Assembly: GCA_965212025.1 (NCBI GenBank)
Contig: OZ243039.1
Span: 62,001-126,000, forward strand
DNA: 64,000 bases
Reading direction: 5' to 3'
DNA from: G965212025 sp965212025
GTDB taxonomy: Bacteria; Pseudomonadota; Gammaproteobacteria; Poriferisulfidales; Oxydemutatoraceae
The notes under the pieces were generated by a model. That model saw only the letters and a program-made list of their open reading frames with translations. It did no database searches and was not told where the DNA came from. Positions 18,320 through 28,923 of this stretch are shown here, piece after piece. The position numbers and the translations under genes are program-made. Every line of letters starts with the position of its first letter. Position 1 is the first letter of the stretch.

Positions 18320-19165
18320 TTGCAACTGTTAAAAGACTGCCTGCGCTTTTGTGAGCTCGTCTGGAAATGTTTTTCAGATCGACACAGACACGATGTAATA
18401 GACGCAGGGACACTGCTAGGAGCGCATCACCAGAAAAAGCCAAATATTTATTGGTATTCTGCTCGTGGACTGTGGTTCAAACTTGCCTACATCAAGGGGA
18501 ACACAAAGGGCTGGAGCTTAAAGTGGCAACTTTTTGCTGGCTTGGTGCGTGAAGCATGGGTTGTTTTAAAACTCGTAGTGCTGGGTGGCTTGCAAGATAG
18601 GTGGGCATCTGCCATACTGGGCACATAATGCAATAGAGCAATGCCGCTTAGCTAAGCTAAAACCATTCAAAATTCAAATAAATACATCATCACACTTCCT
18701 GGTATTCCTGAATCTCTGGCTGGGAGCCAAACAATGCATGAGGACTGCTGAATACTTCGGTGATCAAGAAGGTATGGAAATTTTTCCGGGAATCAATAAA
18801 CATCATTCAGAAAAGTTTTTCAGAGACCACGACCTGACTTGGTCTTACCCGCACCAGTGCATAAACCGTGAGTTAATGGCATACGTAGAAATGGGGTGCT
18901 TTGCCTGCATTATCTGCTCTGGAAAAAATGCGTCAAACTCGGTGAGCCCATCATGATTCTTGAGGACGACACTAAATTTCGTGCTCCAGTCCCAGCACTA
19001 AGGTTCCGGGAGTTCATTCACCTTGGTGAGCCGGTACTCCGCCGCCCGGGCAGGAAGCATGGCCTATATAAACTGCCGCTGGAGTTTCGTGAGGTCTACT
19101 ACCCCTTTAGATCCTCTTACGGTGCTTGGGCTTACGGAATTAGCCCAGAAGGCCCAACCAACCTA
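18320..19165 (+). pseudogene. Glycosyltransferase family 25, multiply frameshifted and 3'-truncated copy E
   Basis: Close relative of intact copy F (23972-24952). The N-terminus MQLLKDCLRFCELVWKCFSDRHRHD is in frame from a TTG until about 18605. A frame change then follows to AKQCMRTAEYFGDQEGMEIFPGINKHHSEKF, and another occurs near 18905 at CFACIICS versus CFASHYLLW. The frame continues through PIMILEDDTKF to WAYGISPEG. After about 19160 homology ends and the last 60 residues, including ADNFITPSKVHMLFY, are missing. Three lesions make it a clear pseudogene. Confidence 0.9.
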
Positions 19166-19521
19166 GACACTAAAGTACAGTTACGACTCTATCTGGGTTC
19201 CAAAACTTTTGCCGGGAACCTTCTCGACAATGACACTGTGGTGGGGTCACAAGATTGTTAGTGGCATGCACCGTGAGTAGAATCAATAGGAACGGAGATG
19301 GGGTGTACATCTTTTCGCATCTATATCTTGGTCATCACAACCTTGCTACAGTAACAAACCCGTAATTGTCGGGTCAAACACGGCCGGAGTTAATGTCTGG
19401 AAAGAAACCCTTGGAGAAAATCATGGAGAAAATGCGAGATAATCGCTTTTTCACTCGGGCTTGTTATAAATCTTCGGAGGGTCAGGAATTTGTACCACGC
19501 TGAGTCATTGGGGACGTACTA

Positions 19522-20517
19522 GTGACCGACTTTAAATATGCTGTTCTGGGCTACAAAAATTTCCATCATGGGATATACCACAATGGAAATTATGGAGATG
19601 AAATTCAAAGCATCGCTGCGACACACTGCTTTCCTATGGTAGATGCGATAATTGATCGGTTTGAATTGAGCCGGTTCTCCGCCCCTGACAAACATGTTCT
19701 GTTAATGAATGGCTGGTTTGGACCGGGAAGGCTTGGGATGGATGCTTTTCCCCCATCTAAAGATATTGTCCCGATTTATTTCAGCTTTCATATTGCCAAC
19801 ATCGAACCCTCTAAAGCCTTCTTTACTTCACCAAAGTGCCTCGAACACTTCAAGAAATGGGAGCCAATCGGTTGTAGGGATCAAAGTACAGCAGAATTAT
19901 TGGGTAGTAAAGGTATAAAGACATTTTTTAGTAAATGTCTGACTTTAACCTTTGATAAAAGGCCTACACCTCCGAGTAAAGGTAAGTTGCTTATCGTTGA
20001 TGGTGATTCCTTGCCAATCCCCAAGTATTTGACAGATGAACACGTAGTACAAAGAGTAACACACAAATATACCGAGCCATTCAAAAGTCATCAAGCTAAT
20101 ATGAGAAAAGCTCAACAGTTGCTTGATCAGTATAGAGAAGAGGCTGATTTAATTATTACAAGCCGATTACACTGCGCTATGCCCTGCCAGGCAATGGGCA
20201 TACCGACTATATTCTTTCCTAATACATATTATGGCGATTACGGCAGGATTAGCGTCTATGCGGCGGTCGGTGGAAGAATGCAACCGACACGAACATATCC
20301 AATAATTTCATCAAATCCAGTATATAAACTCTTTCCACGTTCTCTAAAACAATATATACGGAGAGGAGAAATAGCCTTGAGCACACTTGCACAAGAACTG
20401 TATAAAGAAAATTTTGATTGGCAATTTAATTCAATAGAGTTGGAAGATGAGAAGAAGAAAATCCGTCATTCACTAAAAGCACAAATTAAAAGGCAATTGG
20501 AGAAATTAAAGAAATGA
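19522..20517 (+). CDS. Polysaccharide pyruvyl transferase family protein (copy 2)
   Basis: A 331-residue paralogue of the gene at 13452, starting at GTG 19522 with the same N-terminus (MTDFKYAVLGYKNFHHGIY). Family motifs are retained: NYGDEIQSIAA, WEPIGCRDQSTAELLGSKGI, FSKCLTLTFDKR and TSRLHCAMPCQAMGIPTIFF. Divergence between the copies is strongest in the substrate-facing C-terminal third (NTYYGDYGRISVYAAVGG versus FSVGGHDGRVKLYAEVGG), compatible with different acceptors. Its stop codon overlaps the start of the following GT8 gene (ATGA), so the two are translationally coupled. Confidence 0.85.
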   Translation: MTDFKYAVLGYKNFHHGIYHNGNYGDEIQSIAATHCFPMVDAIIDRFELSRFSAPDKHVLLMNGWFGPGRLGMDAFPPSKDIVPIYFSFHIANIEPSKAFFTSPKCLEHFKKWEPIGCRDQSTAELLGSKGIKTFFSKCLTLTFDKRPTPPSKGKLLIVDGDSLPIPKYLTDEHVVQRVTHKYTEPFKSHQANMRKAQQLLDQYREEADLIITSRLHCAMPCQAMGIPTIFFPNTYYGDYGRISVYAAVGGRMQPTRTYPIISSNPVYKLFPRSLKQYIRRGEIALSTLAQELYKENFDWQFNSIELEDEKKKIRHSLKAQIKRQLEKLKK

Positions 20518-21497
20518 TAAAAAGAGAAGAAAGTATGCATATTGCATTCAGCACAAACAATAAATTTGCGCCCCACACAGCTGCGGCTATTGCATCACTA
20601 CTTTCAAATACCCTAAGTAAAAGAGAAATAAATATTTACATAATTCACAATGACATGAGCCAAAATACCATTTCTGATTTGAAATTGTTAAGTGACTTTC
20701 ACACCAATGTAGATATCAACATTATAAAAATAGACATTAATGAGTTTAAGTCATTTCCCATACATATAGGTGTAAGGGCATTTGAAACATATTTCAGGTT
20801 AAAACTGCATACACTTCTGCCAGAGATAGAGAGGATTATTTATTTGGACTCTGATATAATCGTTTGTGGTGATATAGAAGAGCTCTGGCTCAAAGAAATA
20901 GATAACAACTTTATTCTTGGCGTTGAGGTGCCAACATTTTTGCACAAAAAACGACTTGAAGGGCTTGGCATGAAACCTAAATCACCATACTTCAATGCTG
21001 GCGTTTTGCTAATGAATTTGCAAAAAATGAGAAGTTCAGGACTGTATAAAAAAGTAATACCTTTGGTTGAAAAAAAATTAAATGTTTTGATACATCAAGA
21101 CCAAGACATTCTGAACATTCTTACTGAAGGGAAATGGTTGCCATTACCCCTAAGATACAACGCATACTGGTGCATCCTCGACCATCCTAAGCGAAACAAA
21201 TTCATCTATTACAACAACAGTGATCTTAATGAAGCCGCGAAAAATCCTTTTATAATTCATTTCAACGGATACCACAGAACGTGGAAACCAGGCTGCATCC
21301 ACCCTCAAGCAAAACTCTACTGGAAATATCGGGATATGACACCTTTCATATGCCCTCACCCACCCAAAATCGAACATCTAATCAAATTTTGGAGAAATAA
21401 GATGATCCGCTTTAAGCGCAATCATATACGTAATACGGGTCTTGTTGTTAAGCTAAGGCGTTACGCAAGCATGTTCTATCTAAAATCAAATCGTTAA
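20514..21497 (+). CDS. Glycosyltransferase family 8 (LPS galactosyl/glucosyltransferase-like)
   Basis: A 327-residue retaining sugar transferase of the WaaI/WaaJ/glycogenin type, predicted to add a hexose to LPS core or a surface glycan. The N-terminus HIAFSTNNKFAPHTAAAIASLLSNT is the classic GT8 opening. IIYLDSDIIVCGDIEELW holds the metal-binding DxD (Asp112, Asp114). YFNAGVLLMNLQKM, HQDQDILNIL and HFNGYHRTWKPGCIHP complete the family pattern, the last His/Gly-rich segment lying near the donor phosphates. The ATG at 20514 overlaps the previous stop. The ATG at 20535 has a better GAGAAGAAAG ribosome site and may be the true start. Confidence 0.9.
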   Translation: MIKREESMHIAFSTNNKFAPHTAAAIASLLSNTLSKREINIYIIHNDMSQNTISDLKLLSDFHTNVDINIIKIDINEFKSFPIHIGVRAFETYFRLKLHTLLPEIERIIYLDSDIIVCGDIEELWLKEIDNNFILGVEVPTFLHKKRLEGLGMKPKSPYFNAGVLLMNLQKMRSSGLYKKVIPLVEKKLNVLIHQDQDILNILTEGKWLPLPLRYNAYWCILDHPKRNKFIYYNNSDLNEAAKNPFIIHFNGYHRTWKPGCIHPQAKLYWKYRDMTPFICPHPPKIEHLIKFWRNKMIRFKRNHIRNTGLVVKLRRYASMFYLKSNR

Positions 21498-22094
21498 CTT
21501 TCCATAAACAACTCACCAGTGAGTTACCCCGACGCACAGGTGAGCAGTTGGGATACCAATCATACGGGCTGTGAACATCCGGTTTCGCGTGTGCAATTCC
21601 GTATGTTTGTATCGGGAAATGGTGGTCTTCCATATCCCTGATGATAAATTCAAAGTACCGCACTGATGCAGACTTTACATTAGATTCAAATTATGTGACA
21701 AAGCTGTCGGCTTTCGTCATTACCAAGAATGAAGCAAAGTGCATCGCTCACGCCACCAACTTCACCAATAAGGTGTCGGTGCTGAATTGAGGCTCCACTG
21801 ATAAAACATGGGATGTTCCAAGTGACTCGGTGCCCAGGTCACGCATCCTTGGTCAGCTGAACTTCGGTTTGCAAAAGAACAGGACGGTTAAGTTTGCCCG
21901 CGATGACGGGTGTTCGTTCAGGACGTTAGATAAAAGAGTAACGCCTGATCTGCAAGATCAAATCACATCAACTCTAAAAGATTCATCTTTTGCTAGCTTG
22001 ATTTACTCCGAAAAAATGTGTTGAGTTTGATGAACCAGTCATGACTCACGAAGGGGACACTGAACTTTGTGCGCCTATTAGCGGGAATGGCCAA
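21498..22094. pseudogene. Relics of a family-2 and a family-25 glycosyltransferase
   Basis: No intact gene. At 21540-21700 lies a worn copy of the segment that precedes GT2 copies (GATGATAAATTCAAAGTACCG). At 21705-21985 is a GT2 N-terminal relic (AGCTGTCGGCTTTCGTCATT, AGAGTAACGCCTGATCTGCA). At 21990-22085 is a GT25 scrap (AAAAAATGTGTTGAGTTTGA, GACACTGAACTTTGTGCGCC) corresponding to the EDD-motif region. All carry stops and frame changes. Confidence 0.7.
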
Positions 22095-22934
22095 TCATCT
22101 CTTCTGTGCAACAAAATGAAACCCTTGTTCTGGGTTTTTTTTAATGTCTAGATTGGGAAATGGTTGGCAAAACTCGTAAAAATTGAAATTCACTTCTGCT
22201 TTGGGCAATATTCTGAAACCATGTTCTGAAAACTTGTCTGCCCACCAACCCTCATCCTGAATTGTAACATGGTGAAAACTTGGGATCCTGCAAATTGAAC
22301 CAATAAAGATACCACCGTCCTCAGAATGTCTCTTAACATTAAGAAAGAAAGTCTCCAAACCATCTTCAGGTATATGTTCCAACACTTCCCAGCAGCTGAT
22401 TACGGTAAAGCGTCTTGTTGTATTTTTAAAACAGTCAAGAAGCTTAAAGTCCCTCGTAATATCACAGCAAAACAGGTTATCTGGTATCGTTCGCCAGTTC
22501 GCTCTCCCCAGAGACTTTTGAATATTACTACCTTCTAGTCCAATTGAAACATGACCGTTTAGCGCGAACTCAAATACTAGACCACCTCCAGCACACCCAA
22601 GATCTAAAAAGCTTAAGCCTTCACCATATAATTGTCTACACTTCTTGTAGAATCCGTGGTGCCTGAAGTTCCCCCCCATAATATCACTAGGATAAATGTA
22701 GTCTATAGAATTGAGTGCGACTGGGTGCTCAGTGACAAGCTTGATACTTTTGTTGTGACGAATTGACCTTATGCCTACCACCAAATCTATCAAGTCCCGA
22801 TAATGCTGGTCTCCAACTCTGTCCACTTTTTGCAGTTCTTTAATGATGTGCGTGTTTTGCGACCGAAGTTCAGAAAGGCTCCCACCCATCAAGCGGTCTA
22901 TGGTGCGCCGTAGCAACATTTTTAACTTTTTCAT
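22095..22934 (-). CDS. SAM-dependent methyltransferase (class I)
   Basis: A 279-residue predicted methyltransferase. SFLDLGCAGGGLVFEFALNG (about 114-133) is the glycine-rich SAM-binding motif I, CCDIT is the acidic loop after strand 3, and VISCWEVLEHIPEDGLETFF is the post-motif helix common in Methyltransf_23/11 proteins. Within this locus it most likely methylates a sugar or glycan end, as such enzymes do in O-antigen clusters; this is inference. The frameshifted copy at 16463-17288 is about as long and has the same N-terminal helix MKKLKMLLRRTIDRLMGG. The upstream 40 bp are also shared between copies. Confidence 0.85.
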   Translation of the reverse strand: MKKLKMLLRRTIDRLMGGSLSELRSQNTHIIKELQKVDRVGDQHYRDLIDLVVGIRSIRHNKSIKLVTEHPVALNSIDYIYPSDIMGGNFRHHGFYKKCRQLYGEGLSFLDLGCAGGGLVFEFALNGHVSIGLEGSNIQKSLGRANWRTIPDNLFCCDITRDFKLLDCFKNTTRRFTVISCWEVLEHIPEDGLETFFLNVKRHSEDGGIFIGSICRIPSFHHVTIQDEGWWADKFSEHGFRILPKAEVNFNFYEFCQPFPNLDIKKNPEQGFHFVAQKR

Positions 22935-23971
22935 TGTAGTTTCATTGTCCTAATGTGCCTGATTTATAACTTGACCACGGTCAGCACAGCCATGGATCAA
23001 ATTGCTCCAGCTCCACGGTCAAGAATCAGCAGACGATCCGCTGCCTCCTCTCCAATCATGACACGCCAGCACCTGCTAAGCAAGAAAATTACCGATGAGT
23101 GCACGACAACGACACCACAAACCTCTACCCGGAGCCAAGGTTCACCAAGCCTTTGGAAGCACAAGGCGGGGTGCCCATAAAATGTTCGATATTACCGAAG
23201 AATTCGGAGACAGGGTTGCGCATCTGGGTTGGCCGGGCTTCGGGGTGCAAAAAACTGGCGGTTGAGCTTGCCGCAATGACTGAGTGTTCGTATTGGACAC
23301 AGACGAAAAACAACGCCTGATCTGCAAACTGTAGTCCTTCAGACTCTGCAAAAATCCATCGTCTTCAGGCTTCATGGTGCCAAGGCTGAGTCGTTTCTTC
23401 AGTAAAGACATCAGAGATTGCAGCCTTTACCCGGAGACTACTCGCTGTACCTGTTCAATCGCCAACATGCCAAATTCAGCGACCTGCCAGTGCGCGAAAA
23501 CGTACAACTGAATGGTGCTGCCCCTTCCGGAAACACATCAAGGTCAAGGCTCAGTCAGGCCAAAGCTCGGCAAGGTGCGGAAGGAAAGAACCGGCACAGC
23601 TGATTGAGCCGTACCCTTAAACTCTGGCAGGTACACCAAGATTATTCCATCACTGCAAAAGTGACACCTGCCACCCCGACAATAAAGAAGACGATTCACT
23701 GTGTGCCATCCCTCCGACCCAAGCTGTTTTCAAACTCGAATCTGACTCAAGCTTTCCACAGTTACTGCGATTGAAGCAAAAACGGCATTGCAGCGAAACA
23801 CCTGGCTTTCAGATGAAAGGAGATGTCTTTCACCTACCGCAGACTGAACTCCAAGCCAACCCCGTGCATAATAAGATACACGCGAGGTCGTTGATCTTAC
23901 AGTGGGCTTGCGAGCTCCTTTCTACCGCTGACAGCGAGTAACATGCATAAGCCCTCTAAAGGTGTATTGAA
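22935..23971. pseudogene. Decayed family-2 glycosyltransferase relic (second copy of the 17.3-18.3 kb spacer)
   Basis: Aligns from end to end with 17289-18319 and includes the GT2 relic (about 23130-23620: GTTGCGCATCTGGGTTGGC, GCTTCATGGTGCCAAGGCTG, TCGCCAACATGCCAAATTC). Stops occur in all frames. It links the methyltransferase to GT25 copy F in the same way as in the first block, so it belongs to a duplicated segment of about 2.8 kb. Confidence 0.75.
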
Positions 23972-24952
23972 TTGCAACTATTAAAAAACTGCTTACGCTT
24001 TTGTGAGCTCGTCTGGAAATGTTTTTCGGACCAGCGCAGACATGAGGTAATAGATGCAGGAGCATTGCTAGGGGCACCCCTCAGAGATAAGCCAAATATT
24101 TATTGGTATTTTGCCCGTGATGTATGGTTCAAACTGGCTTACATCAAAGGGAGGCCGCATGGTTGGAGTTTGAAACGGCAGCTTTTTATTGGCTTGGCGC
24201 GCGAAGTGTGGATTGTTTTAAAACTCGGGATGCTGGGGGGACTGCAAGATAGATGGATACTGCCATATAGGGTGCGCAATGCCATTGAACAGCGCCGGCT
24301 GGCTAAGGTAGAACCATTTAAATTCCAAAAAAAATACATCGTTACGCTTCCTGATATTCCCGAATCTCTGGCTGGAGCCAAACAATGCATGAGGACAGCC
24401 GAGCGTTTTGGCGAGCGGGAAGGCATGGAGATCTTCCCGGGAATCGACAAACACCATTCAGAAGAATTTTTCAGAAACCATGAGCTGACTTGGTCTTACC
24501 CGCACCAGTGCACAAACCGGGAATTGGCTTCACGCGCGGAAATGGGCTGCTTTGCCTCGCATTATTTACTTTGGAAAAAATGTGTTGAACTTGGTGAACC
24601 CATCATGGTTCTGGAGGACGACACGGAATTTCGTGCGCCCGTTCCAGCATTAAAGTTTCGCGACTTTATTTATCTTGGAGAGCCTGTATTTCGCCGCCCG
24701 GGAAAAAAGCATGCTCTGCGTAAACTGCCGCTGTCACTCCGTGAAGTTTATTACCCATTCAGATCTTCTGCTGGAACCTGGGCTTATGGCATAAGCCCGA
24801 CAGGCGCAGAAAAACTGCTCAGGTCAGCACAAGAGGCGGCAGTGCGCCCGGCAGATAACTTCATTACTCCCAGCAAGGTGCACATGCTGTTTTACCGACC
24901 GCAGCCGCTCAAAACCAGCATCGACTTTTCACTAATCCGAAAGGTGCGCTGA
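23972..24952 (+). CDS. Glycosyltransferase family 25, intact copy F
   Basis: A 326-residue LPS-type glycosyltransferase of the C/D/E/F subfamily. The only start near the conserved N-terminus (LLKNCLRFCELVWKCFSD) is TTG 23972, immediately after an in-frame TGA and 8 nt downstream of AAAGGTG. Motifs are KYIVTLPDIPESLAGAKQCM, GCFASHYLLWKKCVELGEPIMVLEDDTEF with the catalytic acidic triplet, GTWAYGISPTGAEKLL, and ADNFITPSKVHMLFYRPQP near the end. It is the best surviving member of its subfamily and would be the recipient of any exchange with the broken copies D and E. Confidence 0.88.
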   Translation: MQLLKNCLRFCELVWKCFSDQRRHEVIDAGALLGAPLRDKPNIYWYFARDVWFKLAYIKGRPHGWSLKRQLFIGLAREVWIVLKLGMLGGLQDRWILPYRVRNAIEQRRLAKVEPFKFQKKYIVTLPDIPESLAGAKQCMRTAERFGEREGMEIFPGIDKHHSEEFFRNHELTWSYPHQCTNRELASRAEMGCFASHYLLWKKCVELGEPIMVLEDDTEFRAPVPALKFRDFIYLGEPVFRRPGKKHALRKLPLSLREVYYPFRSSAGTWAYGISPTGAEKLLRSAQEAAVRPADNFITPSKVHMLFYRPQPLKTSIDFSLIRKVR

Positions 24953-26101
24953 AGCACCCAAACAGAATCATCATCACCCATCTATTCGAATCTGCCTCGT
25001 CAGTTTTCGACTGCCCCAGGCAAGAGCCAGGTTGAGGTAAGGCTTTCAGGGGTTCTGTTTTTACTCGAAGACATTCTGCTGAAGCGGTGCCATGACAAGC
25101 GACACGAGAAGGCTTAATCCAGAGGGGATTCTAAGCTTAAGAGCTGAATAATAAAGCGTAGAGCAATCAACGCCACCGACATAATTTTTATAAGAACTTT
25201 CATACTTTTATCCTCCAGTTTATCCATTGTTTTTGAAATCAATCATCAGGCATTGCTGTAAAGCATCCCTGATCACACTAGATAAATACTGCGATGGGTT
25301 TAACAAACCGACTTTTTGGAGAATCGTTGTAAAAACTGGGGTGATGGGCTGCACCAAAAACCCATCGTCTGTAGGCTTCATGGTGCCAAGATTGAGCCGT
25401 TTCTTCGACAAAGACATCAGAGAATGCAGCCTTTACCCGGAGACCATTCGCTGTGCCTGTTCAATCCCAACATGGCAAACCCAGCGACCTGCCAGTGCAC
25501 GAAGGCGTACAACTGAATGGTGCTTGCCCATATCCGGAAACACATCAAGGTCAAGCACGGCGGACGCTTGGGTGCCAGCCAAAGCAGGTTATTAACCACC
25601 TGAAGTTCAGTGCACTGCTTTATTGCCGGGTGTTTGCCCTGAAAAGTGGCGGTGTGGCCAGCTTTATCAGGTGATAGATTCAACGTGCCGGTACTGAAGG
25701 CAGGCTTTGGATGGAGGTTAGAGCGTATGGGGTCTAGCTTGTTCGGTCGTCATCATTAGCGGAAATGGGGAGAAATTAATCACTTATGCCGTGAACTCCA
25801 CCAAGTTAAATGCCAATGGTGCAAATGCTGAACCTTCCCTGGCACCAACCCACATGCAGGGAACTTTCGAAGCTTCCCTTTTTGTCTGATTTTGTGAACC
25901 TGTTTTTGTTCAACGGATGAAAGTGCCTTGGCACTTCTCTTGGATTCAGGAGGGGAATTCCAGTAGCGGGAATTGCTCTATACACTATCTGCGGTCATAA
26001 AAAACTTGGGAACCCAGGCCACGTCAACTTCATTCCCCGGGGCACTCTCTGCAAAACAGCAATAAGTCAGCCGCATTGACGCTTATGCCCGGAATAAGTT
26101 A
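24953..26101. other. Gap with repeats and a GT2 relic, no intact gene
   Basis: 24988-25073 is the second copy of the dispersed repeat at 14688. About 25330-25530 is a GT2 relic (CCAAAAACCCATCGTCTG, GCCTTTACCCGGAGACC). 25563-25740 is a worn copy of the GT2-preceding segment (GACGCTTGGGTGCCAGCC). 25975-26101 is the leader-like segment that recurs at about 27200 and 28795 beside each coiled-coil gene. Confidence 0.65.
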
Positions 26102-26557
26102 CTAAATCACACCAAAGTATTCCAAAGCCTCACTACTCAGCAGCAGAACCATCCCGACTAGCAAAGCAGCTATTAAACGCCTAAAATTGTTGTAATCTTC
26201 TGCTATTGGATTAATTTCAGGTCTAGCTTGTGGATTTTCTCAGACATGTTATTTTCATCGGCTATACGCTGCGTTTCAGCTCTAGCGGATTTCCCCAGAC
26301 ATACTTTTATTGTCATTGGCTAACTGTCGAATTTCCCGGATATGCTTTTGTAGTCATCGGCTAACCTGTCGGTTTTTCCGGATAGGCTTTGGATTCCCCC
26401 AAACATGCTTTTGTTGTCATCGGCTAACCTACGAATTTCTTCAGGCACATTTTTGTTTTCCAAAACCAAGTTACTGACTTTGGTTTCTATGTCTGGAATA
26501 AATTTGTCCACACACTCTCTCAGAGCCACGAATCCATCGTTCAAGACCTTGCTTCAT
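26102..26557 (-). pseudogene. Coiled-coil tail-anchored protein gene, broken copy 1
   Basis: Compared with the copies at 27320 and 28924, the original ATG at 26557 is followed after six codons by an extra base (GAACGATGG versus GAAGATGG), and the frame is broken again near 26320. Recognisable pieces are FVALRECVDKFIPDIETKVSNLVLENKN, the SGKTDRLADD repeat motif and the C-terminal membrane segment DNA ending FGVI. No functional product is expected. Confidence 0.8.
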
Positions 26558-27319
26558 TTACTAACCTCTGTCACTGAATATGCAAGCTTATGTGGTGTAT
26601 TTTCCAGCTCACCAAACGAGCGCGAGTGCACACCGTTCGCAACCAATCTGCAGGGAACCAAACCATCACCACAATGTAAGTCAGCACCTGCAGAAAATCA
26701 ACCTATGTCGTAGCCAAAGCAAGGGTCTTGTGACTCGCAAGCTCGCCTTAAATCTCTATGCTGTGAAGCACCGGCGGACGCTTGGGTGCCAGCCAAAGCA
26801 GGTTATGAACCACCTAAAGTTCAGTGTGCCGCCATTCCGGGTATGTATCATGCAAAGTGTCGAGTGGCTAGCCTATCCGGTGATAGATTCAACGTGCCGG
26901 TACCGAAGGCAGATTCTGCATGGAGGTTCAGAGCGTATGCCCAAGCTGTCAGTCGTCACCATTACTGGGAATGAGGAGAAGTTCATCGCTGATGCCGTGA
27001 ACTCCGCCATTTTCGTCAACGGTGCAAATGCCGAACCTTTTCAAGGTGCCACCTCTCAGATCATGTTGTGAGCTGCTGAACCGAAAAGCGCATTTCATCA
27101 ACCGCAAGCCCGGCATAGGGCACTGACCCGGACAAGACGTGCGTTTCATATTTAGCTGGAAGCTATGGATTACTTTACAGGGGAATTAGAAGCTTCCCTA
27201 CGCCATCTACGGTAATAAAAAACTTGGGAACCCAGGCCACATCAGCTTCATTCCCCGGGGCATTCTCTGCAAAACAGCAATAAGTCAGCCGCATTGACGC
27301 TTATGCCTGGAATAAGTTA
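26558..27319. other. Gap: GT2-preceding segment and short GT2 start relic
   Basis: 26777-26930 repeats the GACGCTTGGGTGCCAGCC segment. 26938-27010 matches the first 25 codons of the intact GT2 gene (ATGCCCAAGCTGTCAGTCG) and is then lost. 27200-27319 repeats the leader segment next to the coiled-coil gene end. No intact gene. Confidence 0.6.
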
Positions 27320-28102
27320 CTAAATCACACCAAAGTATTCCAAAGCCTCACTACTCAGCAGCAGAACCATCCCGACTAGCAAAGCAGCTATTGCATGCCT
27401 AAAATTGTTATAACTTTCTGCTATTGGATTAATTGTCAGGTCTAGCTTGTGGATTTGCCCGAACATGCTTTCGAACTTCCCGGACATGCTTTTGATTTCC
27501 CCGGACATGCTTTTGATTTCCCCGAACATACTTTTGTTGTCATCGGCTAACCTATCGGTTTTCTCGGATAGGCTTTTGTTGTCATCGGCTAACCTGTCGG
27601 TTTTCCCGGATAGGCTTTCCGTTTTCTCGGACATTCTTTCGATCTTCCCGAACATGCTTTTGTTGTCATCTGCTAACTTATCGATCTTCCCGGACATGCT
27701 TTTGTTGTCATCGGCTAACTTATCGATCTTCCCGGACATGCTTTTGTTGTCATCGGCTAACCTATCGGTTTTCTCGGACATGCTTTTGTAGTCATAGGCT
27801 AACCTGTCGGTTTTCCCGGATAGGCTTTTGATTTCCCCAAACATGCTTTTGTTGTCATCGGCTAACCTATCGGTTTTCTCAGACATGCTTTTGTTGGAAT
27901 CGGCTATACACTGCCTAAGATTCAGTTCTAATTTGTGGATTTTCTCGGGCGTACCTTTATCTTCATCGAACAACCTGCGATTTTCCTCAGACACATTTTT
28001 GCTTGCCAAAACCAAGTTATCAACTTTGGTGTTTATTTCTGGAATAAATTTGTCCACACGATCTCTCAGAGCCACGAATCCATCTTCAAGACCTTGTTTC
28101 AT
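27320..28102 (-). CDS. Coiled-coil protein with 14-residue repeats and a C-terminal membrane anchor, copy 2
   Basis: A 260-residue protein I do not recognise by name. The N-terminal 45 residues (GFVALRDRVDKFIPEINTKVDNLVLASKN) are helical. The middle (about 50-210) is built from a 14-residue, two-heptad repeat of the type KSMSGKTDRLADDN, with Ser-Gly/Ser-Glu variation between units. The end, IAALLVGMVLLLSSEALEYFGVI, is one hydrophobic helix with almost nothing after it, so it is a tail anchor. The repeat DNA is nearly identical between units, allowing copy-number change; sister copies have fewer units. Lack of a signal peptide suggests the coiled coil faces the cytoplasm, or that another export route is used. 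Confidence 0.75.
   Translation of the reverse strand: MKQGLEDGFVALRDRVDKFIPEINTKVDNLVLASKNVSEENRRLFDEDKGTPEKIHKLELNLRQCIADSNKSMSEKTDRLADDNKSMFGEIKSLSGKTDRLAYDYKSMSEKTDRLADDNKSMSGKIDKLADDNKSMSGKIDKLADDNKSMFGKIERMSEKTESLSGKTDRLADDNKSLSEKTDRLADDNKSMFGEIKSMSGEIKSMSGKFESMFGQIHKLDLTINPIAESYNNFRHAIAALLVGMVLLLSSEALEYFGVI
27460..27945 (-). repeat. In-frame 42-bp repeats in the coiled-coil gene
   Basis: Units of about 42 bp (14 codons) such as TTGTCATCGGCTAACCT with following TCGGTTTTC or TCGATCTTC blocks recur roughly ten times. Some are identical over more than 40 bp, e.g. around 27670-27750. In-frame expansion or contraction would change coiled-coil length by two heptads per unit. Confidence 0.8.
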
Positions 28103-28923
28103 TTACTAACCTCTGTCTGTGTGCATTTTCCAACTCTCCAAACGAGCGCAAATGTACACCGTACGTATCTAAATCCACAGGAAACCAAATCATCATCACA
28201 ATGTAAGTCGTTACCTGCAGAAATTCAACCCGTGTTGTAGCCAAAGCATGGGTCTTGTGACTGTAGGCACGCCTCAAGCTCTACCGCCACTTGTTTGTGC
28301 TAGCCAAATTCCGACAGCTGACGCGCCAAAGACTCATCATCTGCACAGTAAAATTTTATCTGCCGATGGTCTTATGGGTTATGCTGGTGCACTGGTGGAC
28401 GCTTGGGTGCCAGCCAAAGCAGGTTATGAACCACCTAAAGTTCAGTGTGCCGCTATTCTTAAGTATATGTGTCTGAAAAGTGGCGGAGTGGCTAGCTTAT
28501 TCGATGATAAATTCAACGTACCGGTACTAAGCAGATTCTGCATGGAGGGTTGAAACATAATGGCCAAACTGTCGGTTGTCATCATTACCGAGAATGAAGA
28601 GAAGTTCATCGCTGATGCCGTGTAAATCCACCAGTTTTACCAATGGAGCAAAGACCGAACCTTCCCTGGCACCACCACATGCAGGGAATCGAAGCTTCCC
28701 TTCCTGGCTGATTTTATGAGCCTGTTTTTGTCTAATGAATGAAAGTGCCTTGGCACTTCGCTTGGATTAATGAGGGGAATTCCAGTAGTGGGAATTGTTC
28801 TATACGCTATCTGCGGTCATAAAAAACTTGGGAACCCAGTCCACGTCAGCTTCATTCCCCGGGGCACTCTCTGCAAAACAGCAATAAGCCAGCCGCATTG
28901 ACGCTTATACTTGGAATAAGTTA
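28103..28923. other. Gap: second GT2-preceding segment, GT2 start relic and leader repeat
   Basis: 28390-28555 carries the DAWVPAKAGYEPPKVQCAA-coding segment. 28560-28640 matches the start of the GT2 gene (ATGGCCAAACTGTCGGTTG) before a stop. 28795-28923 is the leader segment beside the next coiled-coil gene. No intact gene is visible. Confidence 0.6.
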
